Assembly (NCBI GenBank): GCA_963790325.1
Contig: CAWBNY010000002.1
Coordinates: 620,001-684,000, forward strand
Length of the DNA stretch: 64,000 bases
DNA from: JAXDMK01 sp963790325
Lineage (GTDB): Bacteria > Actinomycetota > Acidimicrobiia > Acidimicrobiales > AC-14
Direction of reading: 5' to 3'
Below, one piece after another: positions 49,457 to 59,307 of this stretch (its first letter is position 1; the number at the start of each line of letters is the position of its first letter). Both the position numbers and the translations under genes were made by a program. The notes beneath the pieces were generated by a model. That model saw nothing but the letters and a program-made list of their open reading frames with translations. It was not told the DNA's origin and did not search any database.

Positions 49457-50167
49457 TTACGAGGCGGGACGCACGTGGACCACGTCGCCCGCCGCCACCG
49501 GCCGGCCGTCGACCACCAGCCGGCCGTCGTCGTCGACCGCCTCCGCCCGGCCCTCGAACGTCTCCCCGCCGGGAAGCGCCACCCGCACCCGGCGGCCGAT
49601 GGTCGAGCACACCGACCGGTAGGCGGCCATGAGGTCGGCGGGGGCCATGCGGCACCGGATCTCGAGGGCGACGAGGTAGGCGACGAGAAGCGGGGCCCGG
49701 TCGGTGCCCGGTCCCAGTGAGGTCCCGCCCGGGGGCAGGGGCGTCTCCCCCCAGTCGACGTTGAGCCCGATCCCGACGACCACGGCCCCACCGTCGCCGA
49801 CGGCTTCCGCCAGGATGCCGGCCAGCTTGCCCCGACCGTCCACCACCAGGTCGTTGGGCCACTTGAGCGACGCTTCGCGCCCGACGGCGTCGAGCGCAGC
49901 CAGGCCGGCGGCGACGACGGCCACCTGCGGCGACGGGGGCCGGAGGAGCACCGACACCAGCAGCGACGACCCCGGTGGCGACTCCCAGGTCCGGTTCCGC
50001 CGGCCCCGGCCGCCGGTCTGGTGGTCGGCCACCACCACGACCCCTTCCGGGGCCCCGGCCCGGGCCCGGGCCGCCACCTCGTCGTTGGTCGATGCCACCT
50101 CGGGCAGCCACGTCACCTCGGCGAACCGGGTGCGGGCGAGGGCCGCTCTGGCGCCGGCGTCCAGCAC
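49457..50167 (-). CDS. birA: Biotin--[acetyl-CoA carboxylase] ligase
   Basis: 236 residues, the short form without the DNA-binding domain. EVASTNDEVAARARAG, HQTGGRGRRNRTWESPPGSSLLVSVLLRP and LKWPNDLVVDGRGKLAGIL are the biotinyl-AMP binding signatures. It attaches biotin to carrier lysines. It diverges from the carboxylase gene at 50189, whose BCCP domain is an obvious substrate. GTG 50167 is the first in-frame start. Confidence 0.93.
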   Translation of the reverse strand: MLDAGARAALARTRFAEVTWLPEVASTNDEVAARARAGAPEGVVVVADHQTGGRGRRNRTWESPPGSSLLVSVLLRPPSPQVAVVAAGLAALDAVGREASLKWPNDLVVDGRGKLAGILAEAVGDGGAVVVGIGLNVDWGETPLPPGGTSLGPGTDRAPLLVAYLVALEIRCRMAPADLMAAYRSVCSTIGRRVRVALPGGETFEGRAEAVDDDGRLVVDGRPVAAGDVVHVRPAS

Positions 50168-50188
50168 GCCTGCACCATAGGGTCCTTC

Positions 50189-51955
<1,767 letters not shown>

Positions 51956-51959
51956 CCTG

Positions 51960-52007
51960 AACCGGTGACGGATCCCGGGGTCCTGGCCCCGGAACGTGTC
52001 ACCGGTT
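51960..52007. terminator. Nested inverted repeat between convergent genes
   Basis: AACCGGTGAC (51960-51969) and GTCACCGGTT (51998-52007) are perfect 10-bp arms; inside, CCGGGG (51975-51980) pairs with CCCCGG (51987-51992). The element sits between the carboxylase stop and the Lpd-like gene stop and can act as a terminator for both strands. Confidence 0.7.
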
Positions 52008-52011
52008 GCCG

Positions 52012-53397
52012 CTATTCGGCGGCGTCGGCCAGCGACTCGGCCAGCGTGGGGTGGACCAGGAGCGAATCCACCACGTCGCTCACCCGGAGGCCGCAGTTGA
52101 CGGCCAGGGCGATCACCGAGATGAGCTCGGCCGCGTGGCGGCCCACGATCGAGCCCCCCAGCACGACGCCCGTGGCCGGGTCGGACACGATCTTCACGAA
52201 ACCGCGCCAGTCGTCGTTGATGAGAGCTTTGGCGTTGGCCGAGAACGGGACCTTGGTCACCCGGATCTTGCGCCCCGAGGCGAACGCCTCCGCCTCCGCG
52301 ATCCCGACCTCGGCGATCTCGGGCTCGGTGAACACGGCCTGGGCCGCCTTGTCGTAGTCGAGGTGACGGTGGCTGCGGGAGTGGCCGCCCATGACGTGCT
52401 CGGCGATCTTGCGGCCCTGCATGGTGGCCACCGATGACAGGGGCAGCTTCCCCGACAGGTCACCGGCGGCGTAGACGTGGCGCAGGTTCGACTGGCAGTG
52501 CTGGTTCACCGGGACGTAGCCCCGGTCGCTCTCCACACCGGCCGCAGCCAGCCCCAGATCCTCCGAGTTGGGGATCGACCCCACCGCCAGCAGCGCATGG
52601 GTCCCCCGGGCCACCCGCCCGTCGTCGCACCGCACGGCCACGCCGCCACCACCGGCCCCGTCGCCGCCGTCCCGGTCGATGGCCTCCGCCCGGGCTCCTT
52701 TGAGCAGGCGGACGCCCCGGCGCAGGAAGTCCTCCTCCAGGGCGTGGGCGACCTCCGGGTCCTTGTTGGGCAGGACCTGCTGGCGGCTCACCACCAGCGT
52801 CACCTGCGATCCCAGCGAGGCGAACATGTGCACGAACTCGACCCCGGTCACCCCCGAGCCGATGACCACCAGGTGGCCGGGCAGGACGGGCGGGGGGTAG
52901 GCCTGGCGCGTGGTGAGCACCCGCTCGCCGTCGGGACGGGCCCAGTCCGGCACCCGGGGCCGGCTGCCCGTGGCCAGCAGGATCGCGTCCGCCTCCAGCT
53001 CCTCCTCCGCCCCGTCGACCGACGTCGCCACCACCCGGTGGGGCCCCGCCAACCGGCCCTTGCCGGTGATGATCCGCACCCCCTGGTCGACCAGCAGCCC
53101 CACCACCGACCGGTGCAGCCGTTCCTCGATGCCGGCGATGCGCCGCTTCATCCCCTCCAGGTCGACCTCGGCCGCTGCCGACGGGCTCAGCCCCATCCCC
53201 CCCGAGCGGCGGACGAAGGCCATCGCCCCCCCGCTGGCGATCATGGCCTTGGACGGGATGCAGTCCCACAGGTGGGCCGCCCCACCGACGACGTCCCGCT
53301 CGATGAGGGTGACCTCGGCGCCCAGGCGGGCGGCGGCGGTGGCGGCCGAGTTCCCGGCCGGCCCACCCCCGATGATGACGAAGCGCACCCCCGGCAC
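52012..53397 (-). CDS. Lpd-like pyridine nucleotide-disulfide oxidoreductase
   Basis: 461 residues. FAD loop FVIIGGGPAGNSAATAAARLG, NAD loop VVIGSGVTGVEFVHMFASLG, second FAD site VYAAGDLSGK and a C-terminal dimer domain with VHPTLAE. The redox loop reads GGAAHLWDCIPSK: Cys46 is present but the usual first cysteine is Ala41. Without the disulfide it cannot be a normal dihydrolipoamide dehydrogenase; mycobacterial LpdA (a quinone reductase) has a similar loss. GTG 53397 has TACCGT 6 nt upstream (53409-53404, minus strand) and no ribosome site, so it looks leaderless. No 2-oxoacid dehydrogenase genes nearby. Confidence 0.9.
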   Translation of the reverse strand: MPGVRFVIIGGGPAGNSAATAAARLGAEVTLIERDVVGGAAHLWDCIPSKAMIASGGAMAFVRRSGGMGLSPSAAAEVDLEGMKRRIAGIEERLHRSVVGLLVDQGVRIITGKGRLAGPHRVVATSVDGAEEELEADAILLATGSRPRVPDWARPDGERVLTTRQAYPPPVLPGHLVVIGSGVTGVEFVHMFASLGSQVTLVVSRQQVLPNKDPEVAHALEEDFLRRGVRLLKGARAEAIDRDGGDGAGGGGVAVRCDDGRVARGTHALLAVGSIPNSEDLGLAAAGVESDRGYVPVNQHCQSNLRHVYAAGDLSGKLPLSSVATMQGRKIAEHVMGGHSRSHRHLDYDKAAQAVFTEPEIAEVGIAEAEAFASGRKIRVTKVPFSANAKALINDDWRGFVKIVSDPATGVVLGGSIVGRHAAELISVIALAVNCGLRVSDVVDSLLVHPTLAESLADAAE

Positions 53398-53403
53398 GTC
53401 CCC

Positions 53404-53409
53404 ACGGTA
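53404..53409 (-). promoter_or_regulatory. Candidate -10 box (TACCGT) of the Lpd-like gene
   Basis: TACCGT on the minus strand, 6 nt before GTG 53397. Just upstream, GTGACC (53420-53425) and GGTCAC (53430-53435) form a dyad that may end the protease transcript or bind a regulator. Confidence 0.4.
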
Positions 53410-53443
53410 GGGGACCCCTGTGACCGAGCGGTCACGGCCCGCG

Positions 53444-54292
53444 TCAGGGTTGGAGGACGCCGCCGGCGGCGGGCGCCGTCACCAGGTCGAAGGCGATCGC
53501 CATGGCCTCGGACGCCCGGCCCATCTCGGGCGCCACCCGCATGCTGAACACCAGCAGCCCGGTGGGCGCCAGGGGCAGGGCGGGACCGGTGGCGACGAGT
53601 ATCCCCACCGCCTTGCCGTCGAGCCCGACGACGGGGCTGCCGGAGTCCCCGGCCGACGCCACGCCCAGCCCGGTGAGCACCCGGACGTCGTGGCCGTCGA
53701 CCGTCAGCTGGGTGCGGGCGGGGACGAGGGAGCCGGTGAGCGAGCCCCGCCCGACGTGGTGCAGCGGGGTCAGGGCGCCGACGGGTCCGACGGTCATCCC
53801 CGACGGCCCGCCGAAACGGCAGATCTCCGGACTCGCCCTCACCCCCGGGTCGAGCCGGATGAGGGCGAAGTCGCTGGTGGCGTCGAGGGCGGCGTAGGCG
53901 AACTCCCCGAACCGGTGACCGGCCGAGTCGCGGGCCGGCGGTCCGTCGCCCGGCTGGTACACCACCTGGTTGTGGGCGGTCCCCTCGAGGAGGCAGTGGC
54001 CGGCGGTGCCGATGTACTGGCGGCCGTCGCTCCCCGTCCACAGGAAGTTGAGGGTGCACTGCCCGACCGGCGTGAGCACGGGCGCCCCCGGGCGCAGGCC
54101 GGTGCAGGCCTCCTGGCCGTCGAGCGTCAGGGGGGTCGACGCCGGCAGCAGGCGGCACGCCTTCCCGGACAGCTCCCAGGGCTTGTCACCGGCCTGGCCG
54201 GCGGCGGCCACGGCTGGTCGGCCGACGGCCGAGCCCAGGGCCAGGGCGAGCACGCAGGCGAAGGCGAAGTACGGCGTCCGCCTGGATCGCAT
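53444..54292 (-). CDS. Secreted trypsin-like serine protease (S1 family)
   Basis: 282 residues. A signal peptide of about 30 residues (YFAFACVLALALGSAVGRPAVAA) is followed by a chymotrypsin-fold domain with the full triad: His99 in GTAGHCLL, Asp141 in TSDFALIRLD, Ser217 in AGDSGSPV. Cys79 and Cys100 bracket the His, as in streptogrisin-like enzymes. It is likely an exported endopeptidase. ATG 54292 is preferred over GTG 54301 because it gives the cleaner signal peptide. It lies 29 nt after the MoeB-like gene on the same strand. Confidence 0.88.
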   Translation of the reverse strand: MRSRRTPYFAFACVLALALGSAVGRPAVAAAGQAGDKPWELSGKACRLLPASTPLTLDGQEACTGLRPGAPVLTPVGQCTLNFLWTGSDGRQYIGTAGHCLLEGTAHNQVVYQPGDGPPARDSAGHRFGEFAYAALDATSDFALIRLDPGVRASPEICRFGGPSGMTVGPVGALTPLHHVGRGSLTGSLVPARTQLTVDGHDVRVLTGLGVASAGDSGSPVVGLDGKAVGILVATGPALPLAPTGLLVFSMRVAPEMGRASEAMAIAFDLVTAPAAGGVLQP

Positions 54293-54321
54293 GGCGGTCA
54301 CGGTACCGCCGAGGCGGGACC

Positions 54322-55500
54322 TCAGTGGGCGGCGGCTCCGGCCACGTGGGGCATGCAGTGCTCGTCGTACTCGGCGATCACGATCTCGGCCCCGGGGCTG
54401 CACGCGGGGCAGGCCGGGTCGCGCCCGACCTTGAACACCCGGAACGTCTCCTCCGAGGCGTCGTAGGCCAGCAGCCGGCCGATCAGCGGTTCACCCAGCC
54501 CGAGGATGATCTTGATGGCCTCCATGGCCTGGATCGACCCGATGATCCCCGGCAGCACGCCCAACACGCCCGCCTCGGCGCACGACGGGGCCAGCTCGGG
54601 CGGCGGCGGCTCGGGGATGAGGCACCGGTAGCACGGCCCCACGTAGGGGGCGAAGACGGTGGCCTGGCCCTCGAAGCGGAAGATCGACCCGTGGACGACG
54701 GGGATCTTCTTGAGGAGGGAGGCGTCGTTGACCAGGTATCGGGTGGGGAAGTTGTCGGTGCCGTCGACGATCACGTCGTAGCCGTCGATGACGTCGAGGA
54801 CGTTGTCGGCCCCCAGCCGGACGTCGTAGGTGACCACGTTGACGTCGGGGTTGAGGCCCACGAGGGTCTTCTTGGCCGAGTCGACCTTGCGCTCGCCCAC
54901 CCGGTCGATGTTGTGGAGGATCTGGCGCTGGAGGTTGGACTCGTCGACCACGTCCATGTCGACGATGCCCAGGGTGCCCACCCCCGCCGCGGCCAGGTAC
55001 AAAGCGGCAGGCGAGCCCAGGCCGCCGGCCCCCAGGAGCAGGACCTTGGCGTCGAGGAGCTTCTGCTGGCCTTTTTCCCCCACCTCCGGGAGGAGCAGGT
55101 GACGCTGGTAGCGGTTGCGCTGCTCGGCGGTCAGGGTGCGGGGCGCGGCCCACTGGCGACCCTCGTTCTTCCACCGGTTGAAGCCGCCGGCCATGGAGAC
55201 CACGTCGGTGTAACCGAGCTCGGCCAGGGTCTTGGCCGCGAAGGCGGAGCGGGTGCCGCCGGCGCAGTAGACGAGCACCGGCGCCCGGTGGTCGACGATG
55301 CGGGACTCGATCTGGCTCTCGAGGTGGCCCCGGGGGATGTGGATCGCCCCCGGGATCGCGCCCTGCTCGTACTCGTCGGGCTCGCGCACGTCGAGGAGGA
55401 CCGTGTCCGGGGCGGAGGAAAGGGTTGACTCGGCGGTGGCGGTGTCGACTTCGCGGATGGTGGCCTTGGTCTGCGCCAGGAGGTCACGGAAGCTGGGCAT
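54322..55500 (-). CDS. moeZ: Rhodanese-MoeB/ThiF fusion, sulfur-carrier activating enzyme
   Basis: 392 residues. Unusually the rhodanese domain is N-terminal (residues 1-115, VLLDVREPDEYEQGAIPGAIHIP, active Cys in VYCAGGTRS), followed by the E1-like domain: RYQRHLLLPEVG, GAGGLGSPAALYLAAAGVG (ATP), DNFPTRYLVND and Zn ligands CYRC and CPAC. In mycobacterial MoeZ the order is E1 then rhodanese. It adenylates the C-terminus of ThiS/MoaD/CysO-like carriers and loads sulfur. ATG 55500 has GGAGGAAG upstream. Confidence 0.9.
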   Translation of the reverse strand: MPSFRDLLAQTKATIREVDTATAESTLSSAPDTVLLDVREPDEYEQGAIPGAIHIPRGHLESQIESRIVDHRAPVLVYCAGGTRSAFAAKTLAELGYTDVVSMAGGFNRWKNEGRQWAAPRTLTAEQRNRYQRHLLLPEVGEKGQQKLLDAKVLLLGAGGLGSPAALYLAAAGVGTLGIVDMDVVDESNLQRQILHNIDRVGERKVDSAKKTLVGLNPDVNVVTYDVRLGADNVLDVIDGYDVIVDGTDNFPTRYLVNDASLLKKIPVVHGSIFRFEGQATVFAPYVGPCYRCLIPEPPPPELAPSCAEAGVLGVLPGIIGSIQAMEAIKIILGLGEPLIGRLLAYDASEETFRVFKVGRDPACPACSPGAEIVIAEYDEHCMPHVAGAAAH

Positions 55501-55568
55501 GGGCGATCTTCCTCCGGAGGGGTTCTACCGACCAAACCCTACCGCGAGGGTCGACATTCCCTTCGGGC

Positions 55569-55598
55569 TTGACGGGTCCCCGGAAGCGAAGGAATACT
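55569..55598 (+). promoter_or_regulatory. Candidate promoter of the 223-aa gene
   Basis: TTGACG (55569-55574) and AATACT (55593-55598) with an 18-bp spacer, about 75 nt before ATG 55674. It is one of the few recognisable -35/-10 pairs in the window. Confidence 0.5.
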
Positions 55599-55673
55599 GG
55601 AAAGGCACGAAACATCACGAGCTTCCCCGGGCTGCACCTTCCCCCTGGTCTCGCGCCGCACCTTGGAGGCTTC

Positions 55674-56345
55674 ATGAGCACGGTCTCGTTGCTCCCCGTC
55701 GAACCCCAGCCCGTCACCGTCCTGCCCGTCCGCCCGTGGCCCGACCCGGTCATCGACGCCCTGGGCCACGACCCCCGCTCCACCTACGTCGAGACGTTCT
55801 GGCTCGGCATCCTGGGCCCGTCCACCACCTGGCTCCTGCGCCGGCTGGCGGCCGCGCTCGACGAGTTCCCCGCCGGCTTCGACCTCGACCTGGCCGACAC
55901 CGCCGCCGCCCTCGGCCTGGGAGCCAAGGGCGGCCGCCATTCGCCCTTCATGCGAGCCCTGGCCCGCTGCTGCCAGTTCGACCTGGCCATGGCCCGCACC
56001 GACGGCACCCTGGCCGTGCGGCGCAAGGTCCCGCCCCTCAACCGGCGCCAGGTGCTGCGGCTGCCGCCGAGCCTCGTAGCCGCCCACCAGGCGTGGCAGG
56101 AGGGCGAGCTGCGGACGCCGGCGGCCGAGCAGCAGCGGCGGCGGGCCCGGCGGCTGGCCCTCAGCCTCCTCGAGCTGGGGGAGGACGTCGACGCCGCCGA
56201 GCGCCAGCTCCTCCGCTGGAAGTTCCACCCCGGCCTGTGCCGGGAGTCGGCCACCTGGGCGTGGGACCGCCACCGGCGGGCGACCGCGGGTGACGACGAG
56301 CTGCCCACCTCCGACGGTCCCGGCGACTCCGGCGACGCCGCGTAG
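55674..56345 (+). CDS. Conserved hypothetical protein, 223 aa
   Basis: 223 residues from ATG 55674 (TTGGAGGC 6-7 nt upstream). Soluble and helical: YVETFWLGILGPSTTWLLRRLAAALDEFP, ADTAAALGLGAKGGRHSPFMRALARCCQFDLAM and KVPPLNRRQVLRLPPSL. The middle resembles a winged-helix or replication-initiator-like arrangement, but there is no firm match. Its composition and strong ribosome site support a real gene. It stands alone with its own promoter and terminator. Function unknown. Confidence 0.75.
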   Translation: MSTVSLLPVEPQPVTVLPVRPWPDPVIDALGHDPRSTYVETFWLGILGPSTTWLLRRLAAALDEFPAGFDLDLADTAAALGLGAKGGRHSPFMRALARCCQFDLAMARTDGTLAVRRKVPPLNRRQVLRLPPSLVAAHQAWQEGELRTPAAEQQRRRARRLALSLLELGEDVDAAERQLLRWKFHPGLCRESATWAWDRHRRATAGDDELPTSDGPGDSGDAA

Positions 56346-56364
56346 CACGGTCCCCCAACCCGCC

Positions 56365-56394
56365 GGCGGCCGGGGCCCACGACCCCCGGCCGCC
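56365..56394 (+). terminator. Strong 11-bp hairpin after the 223-aa gene
   Basis: GGCGGCCGGGG (56365-56375) and CCCCGGCCGCC (56384-56394) pair perfectly around an 8-nt loop, 20 nt past the stop. GCACGG (56345-56350) and CCGTGC (56394-56399) could extend it. Confidence 0.7.
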
Positions 56395-56524
56395 CGTGCG
56401 GGCCCGACCACCGCCGGTGGCCGGTCCGGTGGAGCTCGGGGCAGTGCCGTCACCCCTGCGCTTCGGGCTCGCCGGCAACGGGCCCGCACCGTCGTCGGGG
56501 GTGGTGGCACCCCCCTCCGAACAA

Positions 56525-56542
56525 ACTGGTCAGCACCAGTTA
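56525..56542. promoter_or_regulatory. Perfect 7-bp dyad, candidate operator
   Basis: AACTGGTCAGCACCAGTT: arms AACTGGT and ACCAGTT around CAGC, 54 nt before ATG 56597. The local sequence is clearly less GC-rich than its surroundings, as expected for a promoter. A second small palindrome TGGTACCA lies at 56573-56580. Confidence 0.5.
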
Positions 56543-56596
56543 CAGGTCGACCCTCCGCGTGTCGAAATATGTGGTACCAGACCGGGGGAGAGTCAG

Positions 56597-57697
56597 ATGG
56601 CCAGCCAGTCGTTCGACCGATCGCATCGCTCACCAGCCACCCTGGCCGAGCGTCGCAACCGGCACTCGGCCGGCAACCGCCTCGACCTGTCCGGTCGGGT
56701 CAACCGGTACGGGCCGCCGGAGGCCGTCCTCCGCGCCCTGCGCACCCTCTCGCCGCGCGATCTGCAGGCCGCGCCGGCCGACGCCGCCGCCCGCCTGGCC
56801 GATCGCTACGCCGAGACGCTCGGCGTCGATCCCGGCGAGCTGGTCGCCGGCCGGGGCCCGGCCGAGGCCCTGCGGGCCATCGCCGCCCGCGCCCCCCGGG
56901 GCTCGGTGGCCGTCCTCCTGCCCGCCCCCGCCGAGTTGCTCGCCATCTTCCCGGGCCGGGGCGTCGCCCTGCCCGCGGGCGACGGCATGCCTGCCTACAC
57001 CCAGGTCGACGACGCCCTCGACGATGCCGACCTCGTCGTCATGACCAACCCCCACGCCCTCACCGGTGCCGTCCTCGACCCGATGGTGCTGGCCCAGATC
57101 GCGTCCCGCCACCCGGCGTCCACCCTCGTGGTCGACGAGACCGACATCGAGTTCCTCAACGACCCCGGTCGATCCTCGCTCGTCGGAACCGACGCCGACA
57201 ACGTGATCGTGCTGCGCTCGTCGGCCGAGTTCTCGGGAATGGGCTCCACCCGCACCGGTGTCGCCTGGAGCCGCGACCGCTACCTGCTCCGGGTCCTCTT
57301 CGACCCCCGGTTCTCCTCGCCCATCTCCGGGCTCGACGTGGTGGCCACCGAGGCCGCTCTCGCCAGCCGGGTGTGGGCCGAGGCCGTCCGCCGCCAGCTG
57401 TCCGAAGACGGTGGCTGGCTGGCGCACGCCCTGGCCCCCCTGGGCACCGTGGTCGACGAGAAGATCGCCACCCCGGGCCGGCTGCTGATCACCGAGGGGG
57501 CGCCGGAGCTGGCGGCGGCGCTCGCCCGCCACGGCGTCGACGTCCTGCTGGTGGGCCCGGCCGAGGGTGTCCACCCCGGCGGGCTGCGCATCGCCGCCCC
57601 CCGCGTCTCCGAGCGGGCCGCGTTCGTGGCCGCCCTCCGGGCCGCCACGGCCCCCGCACCCGACCTGTCGGTGCTGGAGCTCGGCGTCGCCGGCTGA
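56597..57697 (+). CDS. HisC-like fold-type I aminotransferase homologue, PLP lysine missing
   Basis: 366 residues. The layout follows histidinol-phosphate aminotransferase/CobD: LDLSGRVNRYGPPEAVLRAL, ETLGVDPGELVAGRGPAEALRAI, VVMTNPHALTG and VVDETDIEF (the PLP-nitrogen Asp). Where HisC has S-x-SK-x2-GLAG-x-R-x-G, this protein reads SSAEFSGMGSTRTG, so the PLP lysine position is Glu. The only lysine in the protein is in DEKIATPG, far from the active site. It is probably not a PLP aminotransferase, perhaps a regulatory or structural relative. ATG 56597 has GGGGGAG upstream. Confidence 0.8.
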   Translation: MASQSFDRSHRSPATLAERRNRHSAGNRLDLSGRVNRYGPPEAVLRALRTLSPRDLQAAPADAAARLADRYAETLGVDPGELVAGRGPAEALRAIAARAPRGSVAVLLPAPAELLAIFPGRGVALPAGDGMPAYTQVDDALDDADLVVMTNPHALTGAVLDPMVLAQIASRHPASTLVVDETDIEFLNDPGRSSLVGTDADNVIVLRSSAEFSGMGSTRTGVAWSRDRYLLRVLFDPRFSSPISGLDVVATEAALASRVWAEAVRRQLSEDGGWLAHALAPLGTVVDEKIATPGRLLITEGAPELAAALARHGVDVLLVGPAEGVHPGGLRIAAPRVSERAAFVAALRAATAPAPDLSVLELGVAG

Positions 57698-57705
57698 TCG
57701 ATCTT

Positions 57706-57746
57706 CGAGGCGGCTCGATCCAACCCCCCGTGGTCGAGCCGCCTCG
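57706..57746. terminator. 13-bp inverted repeat between convergent genes
   Basis: CGAGGCGGCTCGA (57706-57718) and TCGAGCCGCCTCG (57734-57746) pair perfectly around 15 nt, in the gap between the aminotransferase-like gene and pepA. Suitable as a two-way terminator. Confidence 0.65.
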
Positions 57747-57848
57747 GATCAACCCCCGGCGACCCCCAACCATCGTCGGACAGGCGCGGTGAGCGTCACG
57801 TCGCCTGTCCCGACGCCGGGCCCCACTTCGTCCTGATCGGCGGTCGGC

Positions 57849-59303
57849 CTATGGCGTGCGGAAGGCGGTGACGGCTTCGAGGATGGTGCGGACCCCGAAG
57901 CCGGTGCCGCCCTTCGACAGGTAGCCCTCGTCATCGTCGCTGCGGGCGGGCCCGGCGATGTCGAGGTGGGCCCACGGCACGTCGCCCACGAACTCCTGGA
58001 GGAAGAGGCCGGCGGTGAGGGCGCCCCCGTAGCGCCCGCCGCTGATGTTCTTGATGTCGGCCACGTCGGAGTCGATCAGCTTGCGGTACTCGGCGGGCAG
58101 GGGGAGCGGCCACACCGGCTCCCCTGCCCGCTCCGAGGCCTCCCGGACCTGGCCCGTCCACCCGTCGTGGTTGCCCATGAGCCCTGCGATCCGCCGGCCC
58201 AACGCGATCACGCAGGCGCCGGTGAGGGTGGCCAGGTCGAGGATGGCGTCGACCTCCGCCTCCACCGCCAGCGACAGGCCGTCGGCCAGCACCAGCCGGC
58301 CCTCGGCGTCGGTGTTGAGGACCTCGACCGTCTTGCCGTTGCGGATCTTGAGGACGTCACCCGGCTTGATCGCGGCGCCGCCGGGCATGTTCTCGGTGGC
58401 GGGGATGATGGCCACCACCTTCACCGGCGGGCCGAGGGCGGGCAGAGCCGACATCGCGCCCAGCACCGCGGCCGCCCCCGACTTGTCGGTCTTCATCGTC
58501 TCCATGCCCTCGGCCGTCTTGATGGACAATCCCCCCGAGTCGAAGGTGATGCCCTTGCCGACCAGGGCGAGGGTGCAGGTGGCGCCCGGGGGGTCGTAGG
58601 TGAGGCGGATGAGGCGGGCAGGCTCGTCCGATCCCAGAGCCACGCCGGCCAGCCCGCCCAGGCCCTCGTTGACGATGGCGATCTCGTCGAGGATCTCGAT
58701 GGCCAGGCCCTCGTCCTCCGCCACCTGGGTGGCGATCTCGGCCAGCCGTCGCGGCGTCATGGCCGCAGCCGGCTCGTTGACGACGTCGCGGGCGAGGGCG
58801 ACCGCCCGTCCCACGCGCACCCCCCGCTGGATGCCCCGATCCGCCTCGGCGCCGGTGCCGACGACAACCAGGGACTCGATCCGGCACGCCTTGGGGTCGG
58901 ACTTGTAGGTGGTGAACCGGTAGGACGCGAGGAGCGCCCCCTCGGCCACCGCCTGGGCGGCGAGGGCGGGATCGAGGGTGGCCGGGGCCGCGGCCAGGAG
59001 CGTGGTGGCCACTGCGGTGTCGCGCCAGACCGCCTTCACCAGGGCCGCCGCCGACCGGCGGAGGGTGTCGGCGGTGACCGTGTCCGGCGCCCCCATGCCC
59101 ACGGCCACGAGGGTGGTCCCCGCGGTCGGGCCGGGGACGACGGCCGTCTCGCCCACCTTGCCCTCGAAGCCGCGGTCGGCCAGGTAGGCCCGGTCGACCT
59201 CGGGACCGGCGCCCTCCGGCGACGTGCGCCCGGCGAACACGGGAACGCCCAGGACGAGGGCGTCGTCGGGGAGGGCGTCGGCGAGGGTGACGGCGATCGG
59301 CAT
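57849..59303 (-). CDS. pepA: Leucyl aminopeptidase (M17)
   Basis: 484 residues. The family signature NTDAEGRL is intact, with LVGKGITFDSGGLSIKTAEGM and TMKTDKSGAAAVLG supplying the metal and catalytic residues. It is a cytoplasmic dizinc exopeptidase removing N-terminal residues in peptide turnover. ATG 59303 lies 4 nt after the cobalamin adenosyltransferase stop, so they share a transcript starting at murF. Confidence 0.95.
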   Translation of the reverse strand: MPIAVTLADALPDDALVLGVPVFAGRTSPEGAGPEVDRAYLADRGFEGKVGETAVVPGPTAGTTLVAVGMGAPDTVTADTLRRSAAALVKAVWRDTAVATTLLAAAPATLDPALAAQAVAEGALLASYRFTTYKSDPKACRIESLVVVGTGAEADRGIQRGVRVGRAVALARDVVNEPAAAMTPRRLAEIATQVAEDEGLAIEILDEIAIVNEGLGGLAGVALGSDEPARLIRLTYDPPGATCTLALVGKGITFDSGGLSIKTAEGMETMKTDKSGAAAVLGAMSALPALGPPVKVVAIIPATENMPGGAAIKPGDVLKIRNGKTVEVLNTDAEGRLVLADGLSLAVEAEVDAILDLATLTGACVIALGRRIAGLMGNHDGWTGQVREASERAGEPVWPLPLPAEYRKLIDSDVADIKNISGGRYGGALTAGLFLQEFVGDVPWAHLDIAGPARSDDDEGYLSKGGTGFGVRTILEAVTAFRTP

Positions 59304-59307
59304 CGGA

